Source: Raineyella sp. LH-20 (GTDB lineage Bacteria; Actinomycetota; Actinomycetes; Propionibacteriales; Propionibacteriaceae). From it: a DNA stretch of 64,000 bases. Where the stretch lies: positions 2,418,001 through 2,482,000 of the forward strand of contig NZ_CP137003.1 of the NCBI RefSeq assembly GCF_033110965.1, given 5' to 3'. A program made the position numbers and the translations under genes. Shown piece by piece: positions 37,514 to 45,814 of the stretch (positions within the stretch are counted from its first letter, which is position 1; each line of letters begins with the position of its first letter). Below the pieces are notes generated by a model, which was not told where the DNA came from, did no database searches, and was given only the letters and a program-made list of their open reading frames with translations.

Positions 37514-38317
37514 TCACTCCTTGGATGGTGGGATACGAGTGTGCCCGGGCCTGCTGCCACCGGCGGAGCGCGTGTCGGGCGATCGCTTCCAGTTGGCGCC
37601 GTACCGCTGGGTGTGGACCCGGGTTCGGTCGGCCCGGAACAGGTCATGGGCCAGTTCGAACGGGGCGTCGTCCATGTCGTACGCGATCCTTCGGATCTCG
37701 ATCAGCGGGTGTCCGATGGACACCTCCAGCAGCATCGCCTGGTCGGCGTCGGCGAAGGCGACCTCGAGGGTCTCTTTGGCCGTCGAGGTCCGGGTCGCGT
37801 AGTGCTGCTCCAGGATGCCGTAGAGCGAGCCCGTGTAGTCGTGGGTGGCGATGCCAGGGAAGCGGCGTGCCGGCATGGTCGACCTCTCCAGCGACCAGGG
37901 CCGGCCGTCCACGACCCGGAGTCGTTCGAGTCGGAACACCCCCGTCCCGGGCTCGATGTCGAGGTTACGGCACTCGTACGGTGTCGCGAGCGCGATGTCG
38001 CCACGGATGATGTGCGTCTCGACGCTCTTGCCTTGCTGGCGGAGCAGAGCGGGCACACTCTCGGTCGTGTTGAGCTGGCGCTGGATGCGGCCGTCGTCGG
38101 CGAACACTCCGCCGGTGCGCCCGGTGGCCCGGCGGATGCGGTGCTCCGCCTCCAGCTCGTCGAGCACCCTGCGCAGCCGTTCGCGGGTGGTGCCGAGGGC
38201 GGCGGACAGCTGCCGCTCACTGCCGACGCGCTCCCCGGGATGGAAGCCCGCCTCCCGGATCAGGCGCAGGAGCGCGTACTTGACGTCGTCTGTGGACGAA
38301 GCCTCACGTGGTGGCAC
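37514..38317 (-). CDS. GntR-family (HutC/UbiC-type) regulator
   Basis: 267 residues: an N-terminal winged helix (DDVKYALLRLIREAGFHPG, SERQLSAALGTTRERLRRVL) and a UbiC transcription-regulator-associated ligand domain (FRLERLRVVDGRPWSLERS, YGILEQHYATR, IEIRRIAYDMDDAPFELAHD). HutC-type proteins sense small metabolites of the pathway they control. Its location between the PLP enzyme and HAD genes makes the 35.6-45.5 kb cluster the likely target. GGAGG precedes GTG 38317. Confidence 0.87.
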   Translation of the reverse strand: MPPREASSTDDVKYALLRLIREAGFHPGERVGSERQLSAALGTTRERLRRVLDELEAEHRIRRATGRTGGVFADDGRIQRQLNTTESVPALLRQQGKSVETHIIRGDIALATPYECRNLDIEPGTGVFRLERLRVVDGRPWSLERSTMPARRFPGIATHDYTGSLYGILEQHYATRTSTAKETLEVAFADADQAMLLEVSIGHPLIEIRRIAYDMDDAPFELAHDLFRADRTRVHTQRYGANWKRSPDTRSAGGSRPGHTRIPPSKE

Positions 38318-38450
38318 GGGGTCCTCCCGTCGGTGGGGTGAGAGCCGGCCCGGTGTCGGCCCTGCGTCGAGGGCACCAGACCGGCTGCGAGCCTTCCCGG
38401 TCCTCCGGCGACCCGAGGGGCAGGGACGGGCCGGAGGACCAGGAAGGGGA

Positions 38451-39794
38451 TCAGTGTCCCAGTGCAGTCAGGGATTCATCCAGGGCGTCCGCGACCCACA
38501 TCACGTCCTCGGCGGAGAAGGGCAGCGGAGGCCTGAGCTTGAGCACGTTCCCGAACGGCCCTGCGACCGACGTCAGGACGAACCGGTTCCGCAGCTCCTC
38601 GATCAGGTCGAGGGCGAGGGACTTGTCCGGCTGCCGGCTCTCGGCATCCCGGACCAGCTCGAAGCCGACGAACAGGCCCGCCCCTCGGACGTCACCCACC
38701 ACGTCTGGATGCTCCCGGGCGACCCCGCGCAGCGCTTCAAGAAACCGGCAACCGACCTCTTGGGCGTGCCGCTGCAGGTCCTCGTCCTCGATCACGTCGA
38801 GGACGGCCTGGGCAGCGGCCATCGCGACCGGGTTGCCCCCGAAGGTGTTGAAGTACGGCACCTGGTCGCTGAACGCCTGCAGCACCTCGTTGCGGCCGAA
38901 CAGCCCCGAGACCGGGATCCCGTTGCCCATCGGCTTGCCGGTGGTGACGAGGTCTGGGACCAGGCCGTGGCGCTGGAAGCCCCAGAAGGACTCCCCGGTC
39001 CGGGCGAAGCCCGGCTGGACCTCGTCGGCGATGAAGATCCCGCCGTTGGCATGGACGAGGTCGATCGCCTCGCGGAGCATGCCGGGCTCGTTGGGCAGGA
39101 CGCCGTCGGAGGAGAAGATCGAATCGGCGAGGAACGCGGCGAAGCCGACCCCGGCGCGGCGCAGGTCGTCGATCTGCGCCTGCAGCTCCAGGGCGAACCG
39201 GTGCCCCAGGTCCTCGGCGCCGTGGCGATAGGGATCCGGCGCCGCGACGGTCCTCGCCTCCGGGGAGAGCCGTTGGCCGCTGCCGAGCGCCGGTGAGAGA
39301 CCGGAGGTGAGTTCGCTGGTGCCGTGGTACGCCTCGCGGGTGACGATGATGCCCCGGCCGCCCGTGTACAGGCGGGCGACGCGGACGGCCAGGTCATTGG
39401 CCTCCGACCCGGTGCACATGTACATCGCCCGGTCGACCGGGGACGGCATGGTGGCCATGATCCGCTCGGAGTAATCGAGGATCGTCTCGTGCATGTAGCG
39501 CGTGTGGGTGTTCAGCGAGCTCATCTGCCGTGTCACCGCCTCGATGACATGCGGGTGGCTGTGGCCGATGCTCGCCACATTGTTGTACACGTCCAGGTAA
39601 CGGTGTCCCTCCGCGTCCCACAGGTACTGTCCTCGACCGCGCACGAGGTGGACCGGCTTGCGGTAGAACAACCGATAAGCACCGCCGAGGAGACGTTGGC
39701 GACGCTCGATGAGCGCGCGTTCCGCGGCCGGAACGGACGAGAAGTCCTCCTCCCGGAAACTGTTGGTGTCCATGATGGTGGATCTGGTAGCCAC
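38451..39794 (-). CDS. Class III PLP enzyme, AGXT2L-type phospho-lyase-like
   Basis: 447 residues of the class III aminotransferase fold: YLDVYNNVASIGHSHPHV, SLNTHTRYMHETILDYSER, CTGSEANDLAVRVARLYTG, FIADEVQPGFARTGESFWGF, and the PLP lysine near residue 287 in VTTGKPMGNG. The segments LNTHTRYMH, ADEVQ.GF.R.G..FW.FQ, YFNTFGGNPVA and DVIEDEDLQ match, from memory, the human ethanolamine-phosphate and phosphohydroxylysine phospho-lyases better than ordinary omega-aminotransferases. With a kinase nearby, phospho-lysis is the likely reaction. GGAGG lies 4 nt before GTG 39794; ATG 39773 is the alternative. Confidence 0.8.
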   Translation of the reverse strand: MATRSTIMDTNSFREEDFSSVPAAERALIERRQRLLGGAYRLFYRKPVHLVRGRGQYLWDAEGHRYLDVYNNVASIGHSHPHVIEAVTRQMSSLNTHTRYMHETILDYSERIMATMPSPVDRAMYMCTGSEANDLAVRVARLYTGGRGIIVTREAYHGTSELTSGLSPALGSGQRLSPEARTVAAPDPYRHGAEDLGHRFALELQAQIDDLRRAGVGFAAFLADSIFSSDGVLPNEPGMLREAIDLVHANGGIFIADEVQPGFARTGESFWGFQRHGLVPDLVTTGKPMGNGIPVSGLFGRNEVLQAFSDQVPYFNTFGGNPVAMAAAQAVLDVIEDEDLQRHAQEVGCRFLEALRGVAREHPDVVGDVRGAGLFVGFELVRDAESRQPDKSLALDLIEELRNRFVLTSVAGPFGNVLKLRPPLPFSAEDVMWVADALDESLTALGH

Positions 39795-40237
39795 ACGTCC
39801 TCCAAGAATCCTTCGACCTGATGGTGCCGGCCCGGCGCATTCTCGGCGGACGGGTCGGAATCGTTTCGTGTCGAGTTGTGTGCACCGATGTCGAGCCGGT
39901 CGTCACGCCCGTGCTCGGTGGCTGAGTGGACATGATGGCTCGGCCGGGATTCGACACCGGTGCTGCTGAGTGTTTCGCGCCGCGGGATCGTGGGTCCAGT
40001 TGATTCGGGCGGAAGAGGTGATGTCAAAAGTGTTGTTCCCGTCGGCGTCGGTCGGGGGCCGCCAGGTGTCGTTGGGGTAACGTACGAACGCCTTCCTGTT
40101 AACGGTGTGTTACCCGCCTGCGGGGCGGCGAGGAATCAGGTGAGGACTTGTCCTCGGCGTCTCCATTCGTATAGTGTTCGGGCAGTCGCTGATCGTGGGT
40201 CCAGCTCCTTCGGGTTAACCAGACAGAAGGAGTCACG
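39795..40237. other. Intergenic control region of the divergent cluster
   Basis: 443 bp without a convincing gene between the phospho-lyase-like gene and the leader ORF. GGGTAAC (40075-40081) and GTTACCC (40109-40115) form an inverted repeat that could bind the GntR protein, and GGTTAACC occurs near 40214. Confidence 0.4.
40148..40175 (+). promoter_or_regulatory. Promoter of the symporter-kinase operon
   Basis: TTGTCC (40148-40153), 16 bp, TATAGT (40170-40175). The TATAGT box is the best -10 in the intergenic region and leads to the leader ORF at 40238. Confidence 0.5.
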
Positions 40238-40333
40238 ATGTACGCCACTCTCCCGTGCCCTCCGGGGCGCGTCCGCCCAGATGCGGGTGGACGCCGACTT
40301 CGGCAGTCCGTGCGTCCTGTCGGGAGGCCCTGA
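40238..40333 (+). CDS. 31-codon leader ORF before the symporter genes
   Basis: A strong ribosome site (AGAAGGAG) lies 7 nt before ATG 40238. The peptide is rich in Arg and Pro (MYATLPCPPGRVRPDAGG, later RRLRQSVRPVGRP) and its TGA ends one base before the ATG of the next gene, whose ribosome site GGGAGG lies in the last codons. It is either a translated leader controlling the operon or a chance frame; the ribosome site argues for translation. Confidence 0.45.
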   Translation: MYATLPCPPGRVRPDAGGRRLRQSVRPVGRP

Positions 40334-40334
40334 C

Positions 40335-40601
40335 ATGAAGGAATTCGCTCGTTCCCTGTCGCCGCGGTCGATCATGACCGGATCTATTGCGCTGTACGCC
40401 GTCGTTCTCGTGATGGTGTTGTTCCCGCCGGCCTACATGTCAGTGAGTGGGATGCGTAATCCGGTGATTCTCGGCCTGCCCTTCGTCGTCTTCTACTACA
40501 TCTTCAACGCCGCCCTCCTGGGCGTCGGCCTGACCGTTCTTTACCACGTCGAAGATCTCCGTGGCGAGCTTGATGAGCGCCGCGTCCAGGAAGGGGAGTG
40601 A
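40335..40601 (+). CDS. Small membrane protein, probable symporter accessory subunit
   Basis: 88 residues with two membrane helices (SIALYAVVLVMVLFPPAYM and LPFVVFYYIFNAALLGVGL) and a charged C-terminus (YHVEDLRGELDERRVQEGE). Small two-helix proteins encoded directly before a sodium/solute symporter, such as YhdT before PanF, form a recurrent arrangement. The stop overlaps the region of the symporter start. Confidence 0.65.
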   Translation: MKEFARSLSPRSIMTGSIALYAVVLVMVLFPPAYMSVSGMRNPVILGLPFVVFYYIFNAALLGVGLTVLYHVEDLRGELDERRVQEGE

Positions 40602-40606
40602 GTCCC

Positions 40607-42178
40607 ATGGCCGTTTCTCTCGGAATGCTTACCGTTTTCTACCTCATTGTCATCGGGATTCTCTACACCACTCGACGCAAGGAGGTGACGAAATCCTTCT
40701 CCGAATATGCCGTCGGTGGTCGCGCGTACGGGCCGTGGTTCGTGGCGATGTCGTACGTCAATTCCTGGTGGCCGGGGTCGACCTTCATCGCCTTCTTCGG
40801 CATGGCGGCCGGTGCCGGAATCTTCGGGTTCTACGGTCTCGCCTATTCCACCCTCGGTGTCGGCCTGATGTACTTCCTGGCCACTCGGGCGTGGCGCTGG
40901 GGGGCCGCGTACGACCTGCAGTCCCAGCCCGACCTGCTCGGGAAGCGGTTCGACTCCCATGCGGTGCGGGTGATCTCCAGCGTGGTCGGCGTGATCGCGG
41001 TCTTCCCGTGGGTCGTGCTCGGGATGCAGGCACTCGGCGAACTGTTCCACGTCGCCAGTGGCGGCACCTGGTCGGTCGCCGTCAGCCTTGTCGTGGGCAT
41101 CGCCGTGATCGTCATCCGCCAGATCTGGACGGTCAACATGGGCATGCGCGGTCTGATCATGACCGACATGTTCCAGGGCATCGTCGCCTACGGCGTGTCC
41201 ACCCTGATCGGGGTCATCATGCTGACCGGCATGGGCAACAGCCCGATCTCGCTGTCGACGCTGGCCACTGTCCCGGAGAAGTTCCTCAGGATCCCCGGCG
41301 ACGGGGGCACGTACGGCCCGCTCTACTGGTTCGCCCTCATCTTCACCGGCGTGATCGGTGCCCTCTGCTGGCCGATGAGCTTCCAGCGCATCTACACCGC
41401 CAGCAGTGTTCGTGCGGTCAAGGCCTCCACGACCCGGACGATGCTGATCAGCGGCGTGTTCTACACCGTGCTGATGCTCGTCGGGATGGCAGCCGTGAGC
41501 GTCCCCGAGGTCGCTGCCGACCCGCAGGGTGGTTGGTTCACCCTGCTCGACAAGTTCGGCGGCACCTGGTTGACCGGCCTCGCCGTGGTCACCGTCTTCG
41601 CCGCCGCGATGGGCCACATCGACGGCTCCGTCCAGGTCTCCGGACTACAGATCGCCAACGACATCGTCCAGCGCCCCGGCAGGCCCCTGTCGGACCGTCA
41701 GCTGACCTACATCGCCAAGGGCAGCATGGCTGCCTTCATGCTGCTGGCGACCGTGGTGGCCTTCAGCACCTTCAACATGACGCGTCTCCAGCTGCTCGCC
41801 CAGATCTCCTACCAGCTGGTCGTGCAGATCTCGGTCCCGCTGTTCCTGGGCATCTTCTGGCGCGGCGGCAACAAGTACGGCGCGGCCGCCGGCATGGTCC
41901 TGGGGTCGCTCGTCGCCTCCATCATGACCTTCTTCTTCCCCGACGACATCCCCGCGCTCGGCAGCCTCACCGGCGGCATCGTGGGGCTGGTGGTCAACCT
42001 CGTGGTCTACCTCGTGGCGTACGCCGTGATGGGCCAGACCGCCGAGGAGCGCGTGCGGGTCGCGGAGTTCTTCGAGGCGGCGCAGCATCCGGCCCATAGG
42101 GTCGGCGCGGCAGCGGTGGCCGAGCCGGTCCTGGTGGCCAGCGGGGCCGACGAGGTGCACGAGGAGCGGGAGTCGTGA
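40607..42178 (+). CDS. Sodium:solute symporter (SSS family)
   Basis: 523 residues with about 13 membrane helices and SSS features: an early FSEYAVGGRAYGPWFVAMSY loop and helix with the sodium-site region, DMFQGIVAYGVSTLIG, WPMSFQRIYTA and HIDGSVQVSGLQIANDI. It should import a small organic solute with Na+. Position in the cluster suggests the substrate of the amidase/kinase pathway. I start at ATG 40607 with GGAAGGGGAG upstream; GTG 40598, overlapping the previous stop by GTGA, is an alternative. The C-terminal 45 residues are cytoplasmic and acidic. Confidence 0.88.
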   Translation: MAVSLGMLTVFYLIVIGILYTTRRKEVTKSFSEYAVGGRAYGPWFVAMSYVNSWWPGSTFIAFFGMAAGAGIFGFYGLAYSTLGVGLMYFLATRAWRWGAAYDLQSQPDLLGKRFDSHAVRVISSVVGVIAVFPWVVLGMQALGELFHVASGGTWSVAVSLVVGIAVIVIRQIWTVNMGMRGLIMTDMFQGIVAYGVSTLIGVIMLTGMGNSPISLSTLATVPEKFLRIPGDGGTYGPLYWFALIFTGVIGALCWPMSFQRIYTASSVRAVKASTTRTMLISGVFYTVLMLVGMAAVSVPEVAADPQGGWFTLLDKFGGTWLTGLAVVTVFAAAMGHIDGSVQVSGLQIANDIVQRPGRPLSDRQLTYIAKGSMAAFMLLATVVAFSTFNMTRLQLLAQISYQLVVQISVPLFLGIFWRGGNKYGAAAGMVLGSLVASIMTFFFPDDIPALGSLTGGIVGLVVNLVVYLVAYAVMGQTAEERVRVAEFFEAAQHPAHRVGAAAVAEPVLVASGADEVHEERES

Positions 42179-43572
42179 TGTCGATCCGCGTGGCCGAGCA
42201 GATGAGTGCGCGTTCGCTGACCCGGCGGTTCTCCACCGGGGAGCTGACTCCCCGTGACGTCGCCGAGCAGCAGTTGGCACGGATCGCCGAGGTCGATCCC
42301 ACCCTGCACGCGATGGCCTTCGTGGCCGAGGGGCCTGCGCTGCAGGCCGCCGACGCCGCCACCGAGAGGTGGCGGCTCGGCCGGCCGCGGGGGCCGATGG
42401 ACGGCGTCCCGGTCACCATCAAGGACAGCATCCGCGCTGAGGGGATGCCGTGGCGCCACGGCACCCTGCCCAATGCCGACCTGCCGACTGATCGTACGGA
42501 CGCGCCGCCCGCCCGGGCCCTCAAGGAGGCCGGGGCCGTCATCCTCGGCAAGACCGCGATGCCCGACCTGGGCATGATGGCCGCGGGCGTGAGCTCGCTC
42601 TACGGCGTCGTACGCAACCCCTGGAAGCTCAGCTGCAACACCAGTGGCTCCAGCGCCGGTGCGGGGGCTTCGCTGGCCGCAGGCATCGGTGTGGCGGGGA
42701 TCGGGACCGACATCGCCGGGTCCGTGCGCCTCCCCGCGGCGAGCAACGGTCTGGTCGGGTTGAAGCCGACCCAGGGGCTGATCCCCCATCTGGCCCCCAG
42801 CACCATGCGGTCCGCAGGTCCGATGGCCCGGACCGTGGACGATGCCTGGGACCTGCTGGACGTCATCACCCGGGCCGATCCGCGCGACAACTGGAGCCTG
42901 CCCGCACTGCCGGACAACCGGCGGGACCTCGGGCCGGCGGGTGTCACCGGCCTGCGGGTCGGGGTGCTCACCGATCTCGGCTACGGCATCCCTGCCGAGG
43001 GGCCGGTGATCGAGACCGTCGAGCGTGCGGCCCGGGTACTGCGGGCTGCGGGCGCGGAGGTCGAGGTGATGGCACCACTCTTCGACCACGACCCGTACGA
43101 CCCGCTGGATCGGGTGTTCCAGGTCCGCGCGGCCGCCGAGATCGCCGGCCATGGGCACGCCGGTCGGTTGGTCCATCCGGCGGTGCGCGAATGGTCACGG
43201 CCGGGGGCGACGCAGTCCGCCGTCGATCACGCCGCCGACCTGGCCGCCATCGAGGCGGAACAGCAGCGGGTGACCCTCGCCACCTCGGTCTACGACGTCG
43301 TCCTGTCGCCGGTCCTGCCGGTGGTGTCGTTCCCTGCCGAGTCGGTCGGTCTGGACGAGGACCGTCCGCTCTACCACTGCGGCTTCACCGCGTGGTTCAA
43401 CCAGACCGGCCAGCCGGCCGCCACGCTGTGCTACGGCCTCCACCAGGGTCACCCCGTCGGGGTGCAGATCATCGGGCAGCGGTTCGCGGATTACCGGATC
43501 ATGCGGCTGGCCCGCTGGCTGGAGCAGAACCGCCCGTTCGAACTGGTCTTCCCCACCGACCCCCAGGAGTGA
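42178..43572 (+). CDS. Amidase-signature family hydrolase
   Basis: 464 residues with the Ser-cisSer-Lys triad region: VTIKDSIRAEGMPWRHG (Lys), CNTSGSSAGAGASLAAGIG and GTDIAGSVRLPAASNGL (the two serines). Enzymes of this family hydrolyse amides, including N-acyl amino alcohols, aryl amides and urea derivatives. Its start overlaps the symporter stop (TGATG), and the kinase gene follows after 1 nt, so it is in the same operon. It may release the amine or hydroxyamino compound that the kinase then phosphorylates; that is inference. Confidence 0.88.
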   Translation: MSIRVAEQMSARSLTRRFSTGELTPRDVAEQQLARIAEVDPTLHAMAFVAEGPALQAADAATERWRLGRPRGPMDGVPVTIKDSIRAEGMPWRHGTLPNADLPTDRTDAPPARALKEAGAVILGKTAMPDLGMMAAGVSSLYGVVRNPWKLSCNTSGSSAGAGASLAAGIGVAGIGTDIAGSVRLPAASNGLVGLKPTQGLIPHLAPSTMRSAGPMARTVDDAWDLLDVITRADPRDNWSLPALPDNRRDLGPAGVTGLRVGVLTDLGYGIPAEGPVIETVERAARVLRAAGAEVEVMAPLFDHDPYDPLDRVFQVRAAAEIAGHGHAGRLVHPAVREWSRPGATQSAVDHAADLAAIEAEQQRVTLATSVYDVVLSPVLPVVSFPAESVGLDEDRPLYHCGFTAWFNQTGQPAATLCYGLHQGHPVGVQIIGQRFADYRIMRLARWLEQNRPFELVFPTDPQE

Positions 43573-43573
43573 C

Positions 43574-44467
43574 ATGTCCCTCATCGACACCTTCGAGACC
43601 CAGTCGGTCGAGGAGATCCCTCCGCTGGCCAGCCCGAGCTGGTGGGGTGCGGACTCCATCCGTCGGCGGGTCCGGCTCGCGGACGGTGGCTCCGTCCTTC
43701 TCCGGCAGATGCATCCGGACGCCCGGGCGTACGCCTCGCCGGCCGTGGTGGTCGCGGCGGCCAGGGCCGCGTCGGAGTCAGGACTGGGGCCGCGCGTCCT
43801 CGCCTCCGATGCCGCCACCGGAGAACTCGTGCTGGAGGACCTCTCCGACCGGATGCGGACGGCCACGATCGACGACTTCCTCGATGGAGCCGCCCTGCAG
43901 CGGCTGGCCGATCTGTTGGGTCGGATCCGGGCCGAGATCACCGTGCCGGCTCCCGCCGCCACGGTCTTCGACGACATCCGCGGGCTGCAACGGTTGATCG
44001 GTTCCGCAGCGCCGGCTCTGCCGCGCGACATCGCGTGGATGGCCGCACGGGTCGCCGACCTGGAGGCCTGGGTGGAGGGTCGGACGGGGGAGCGGCGGTT
44101 CTGCCACAACGTCGGCGACGTCTCCAACATCCTGCTGTCCGACGATCGGATGGTGGCGGTCGACTGGGACCTCGCCCGGTGGGCGGACCCGCTGCAGGAC
44201 ATCGGCCTGATGCTCGACGAACTGGCGTACCTGCCGCTGGAGCCGGAGGACGTCTTCACGACCCTCCACCAGGGGTGGGACCCCGTGGCGTACGCCACCG
44301 CCCGCGCCTTCGGGATCGCTGAACACCTCCGGCAGGGCTTGATCGGTGTGGTCCGTGACCTGCGGGAGCCAGGGACCATCGAGTACAGCAAGTTCGCCGA
44401 CTGGCACTTCCTGCACCTGCGGGAGGCGCTGCTCGACCGACGTCACGACGGGTACGTCGCGGCATGA
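43574..44467 (+). CDS. Choline-kinase/APH-fold protein with degenerate catalytic site
   Basis: 297 residues with the APH/choline-kinase C-lobe pattern FCHNVGDVSNILLSDDR followed by VAVDWDLARWADPLQDIG. The catalytic Asp of the HND motif is Val180 here (His178-Asn179-Val), and the N-lobe strand has LLRQM where active relatives have a Lys. The metal Asp of DWD remains. So it may be a pseudokinase or a subunit modifying the intact kinase encoded 43 bp downstream; catalysis by a shifted Asp (HNVGD) cannot be excluded. It follows the amidase gene by 1 nt. Confidence 0.72.
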   Translation: MSLIDTFETQSVEEIPPLASPSWWGADSIRRRVRLADGGSVLLRQMHPDARAYASPAVVVAAARAASESGLGPRVLASDAATGELVLEDLSDRMRTATIDDFLDGAALQRLADLLGRIRAEITVPAPAATVFDDIRGLQRLIGSAAPALPRDIAWMAARVADLEAWVEGRTGERRFCHNVGDVSNILLSDDRMVAVDWDLARWADPLQDIGLMLDELAYLPLEPEDVFTTLHQGWDPVAYATARAFGIAEHLRQGLIGVVRDLREPGTIEYSKFADWHFLHLREALLDRRHDGYVAA

Positions 44468-44510
44468 CCGCGCGGCAGAACGTCCGATTGGAAGCACCAG
44501 GAGGCACGAG

Positions 44511-45497
44511 ATGACGGAATCAGCACAGGCCGAGGCGGCGGCACCCCACGCGGTGGCGACCGGACGAAGGGTCGGCGACGCCCGGACACCGGAGGAACGA
44601 CGCGTCGAGGAGGCCATCGCGGCTATCGCGGAGTGGCGGTCGGCGGAGGTGTCCTTCTGTCCGGTCAGCGGGGGCATCTCCAACAGCAACTGGCGGATCG
44701 ACGTGGTCGGCGACCCGGTCGCCTACTTCCTGAAGATCCCCGGCGAGGGCAGCGAGGAGTACATCGACCGGGTGAACTCGCACGAGGCGGCCCGCCGGGC
44801 AGGCGCGATGGGTATCGGGCCCCGGGTGGTACACGTCGATTCCGAGACGGGGGTGGAGGTGATCGAATTCCTCGAAGGTTATCGGGCCTGCACCAACGCA
44901 GACCTCAAGAACATCGACATCGCACGGAGGATCATCGGGCGGCACCGGGAGTTCCAAGCCAGCGGGCTGTTGCCGCACACGAAGACCGTCTTCGACACCA
45001 TCGACGGCTATGTCCAGCAGATCCACACGCTCGGGGTCCGGCTGCCGAACTTCGCCGGCCGGGTACTGGCCGAGTACGCGAGTGCCCGGGACGCGTTCAT
45101 GGCCTCGGGCCTCGACATCGTGCCCTGTCACAATGATCCGATGCCGGGCAACTTCCTGGTCGCGGAGGGTCGACCGCTGCGGATGATCGACTTCGAGTTC
45201 GCGGCGAACAATGAGCGGGCGTACGAACTGGCGGTGATGACGACCGAGTTCTTCTACGACGAGCCGACCTTACTGGCCTGCGTCGAGGAGTTGTACGGTG
45301 AGACGTCCTGGAAGACCGTGGCCCGGGTCCGGGTCGCCGGTGCGATGGCGGACGTCAACTGGGGCCTGTGGGCCTTTCTGAAGCGCCAGTACGACACGTC
45401 CACGTTCGATTACTACAAGTACGGTGCCTGGAAGCTCGATCGTGCCCGGGCCACAATGAACGACGTGCGATGGGGGCAGTGGCTGCACTCCCTGTGA
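44511..45497 (+). CDS. Choline/ethanolamine-kinase-like phosphotransferase
   Basis: 328 residues with an intact kinase set: PVSGGISNSNWRI (nucleotide loop), YFLKIPGEG (ATP Lys), VIEFLEGY, the catalytic loop CHNDPMPGNFLV (His207, Asp209) and MIDFEFAANNERAYELAV (metal Asp). It should phosphorylate a hydroxyl of a small amine such as ethanolamine, choline or hydroxylysine. Association with an AGXT2L-type PLP enzyme favours a substrate whose phosphate can be eliminated. AGGAGG precedes ATG 44511. It is the last gene of the operon. Confidence 0.82.
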   Translation: MTESAQAEAAAPHAVATGRRVGDARTPEERRVEEAIAAIAEWRSAEVSFCPVSGGISNSNWRIDVVGDPVAYFLKIPGEGSEEYIDRVNSHEAARRAGAMGIGPRVVHVDSETGVEVIEFLEGYRACTNADLKNIDIARRIIGRHREFQASGLLPHTKTVFDTIDGYVQQIHTLGVRLPNFAGRVLAEYASARDAFMASGLDIVPCHNDPMPGNFLVAEGRPLRMIDFEFAANNERAYELAVMTTEFFYDEPTLLACVEELYGETSWKTVARVRVAGAMADVNWGLWAFLKRQYDTSTFDYYKYGAWKLDRARATMNDVRWGQWLHSL

Positions 45498-45542
45498 TCG
45501 ATCGTCAGGACGCAGGGATCGCACGACCGGGACCTTGCGGGG

Positions 45543-45765
45543 GTGCACCTCTGTGTAGAACGTGTGTGCAGGCGTGGCATGCTCGTGTCGTCGGTGGACG
45601 TCGTGCCGCGACGACCAGGAACGACCATGTTCGAGACGCTGTTCCGGGCGCTGTCTGGTGACGCCGGTGGACCCCCATCCGGCCGATGTTGCTGGTTTCG
45701 CCGCGTTCATGGAGCGTTTCCAACGCGGTCTGGACGTCGAACGGGCGGCCGTCGAGCGGCTCTGA
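45543..45765 (+). pseudogene. Internally deleted duplicate of araB and its leader
   Basis: Three blocks match the araB region at 20.7-22.4 kb in the same order: 45543-45627 with 20729-20813 (85 bp, about 5 mismatches, the araB untranslated leader), about 45628-45655 with araB codons near 21874-21905, and 45668-45765 with 22333-22430 (98 bp, about 4 mismatches, the araB 3' end with its stop). More than 1.4 kb of the gene is missing. The ribosome site and operator were not copied, so no product is expected. Confidence 0.85.
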
Positions 45766-45814
45766 GCGGGGCGGCGGTCGACACCAGCATCGGTGTGCGA
45801 CGGTGCCACGCCTG

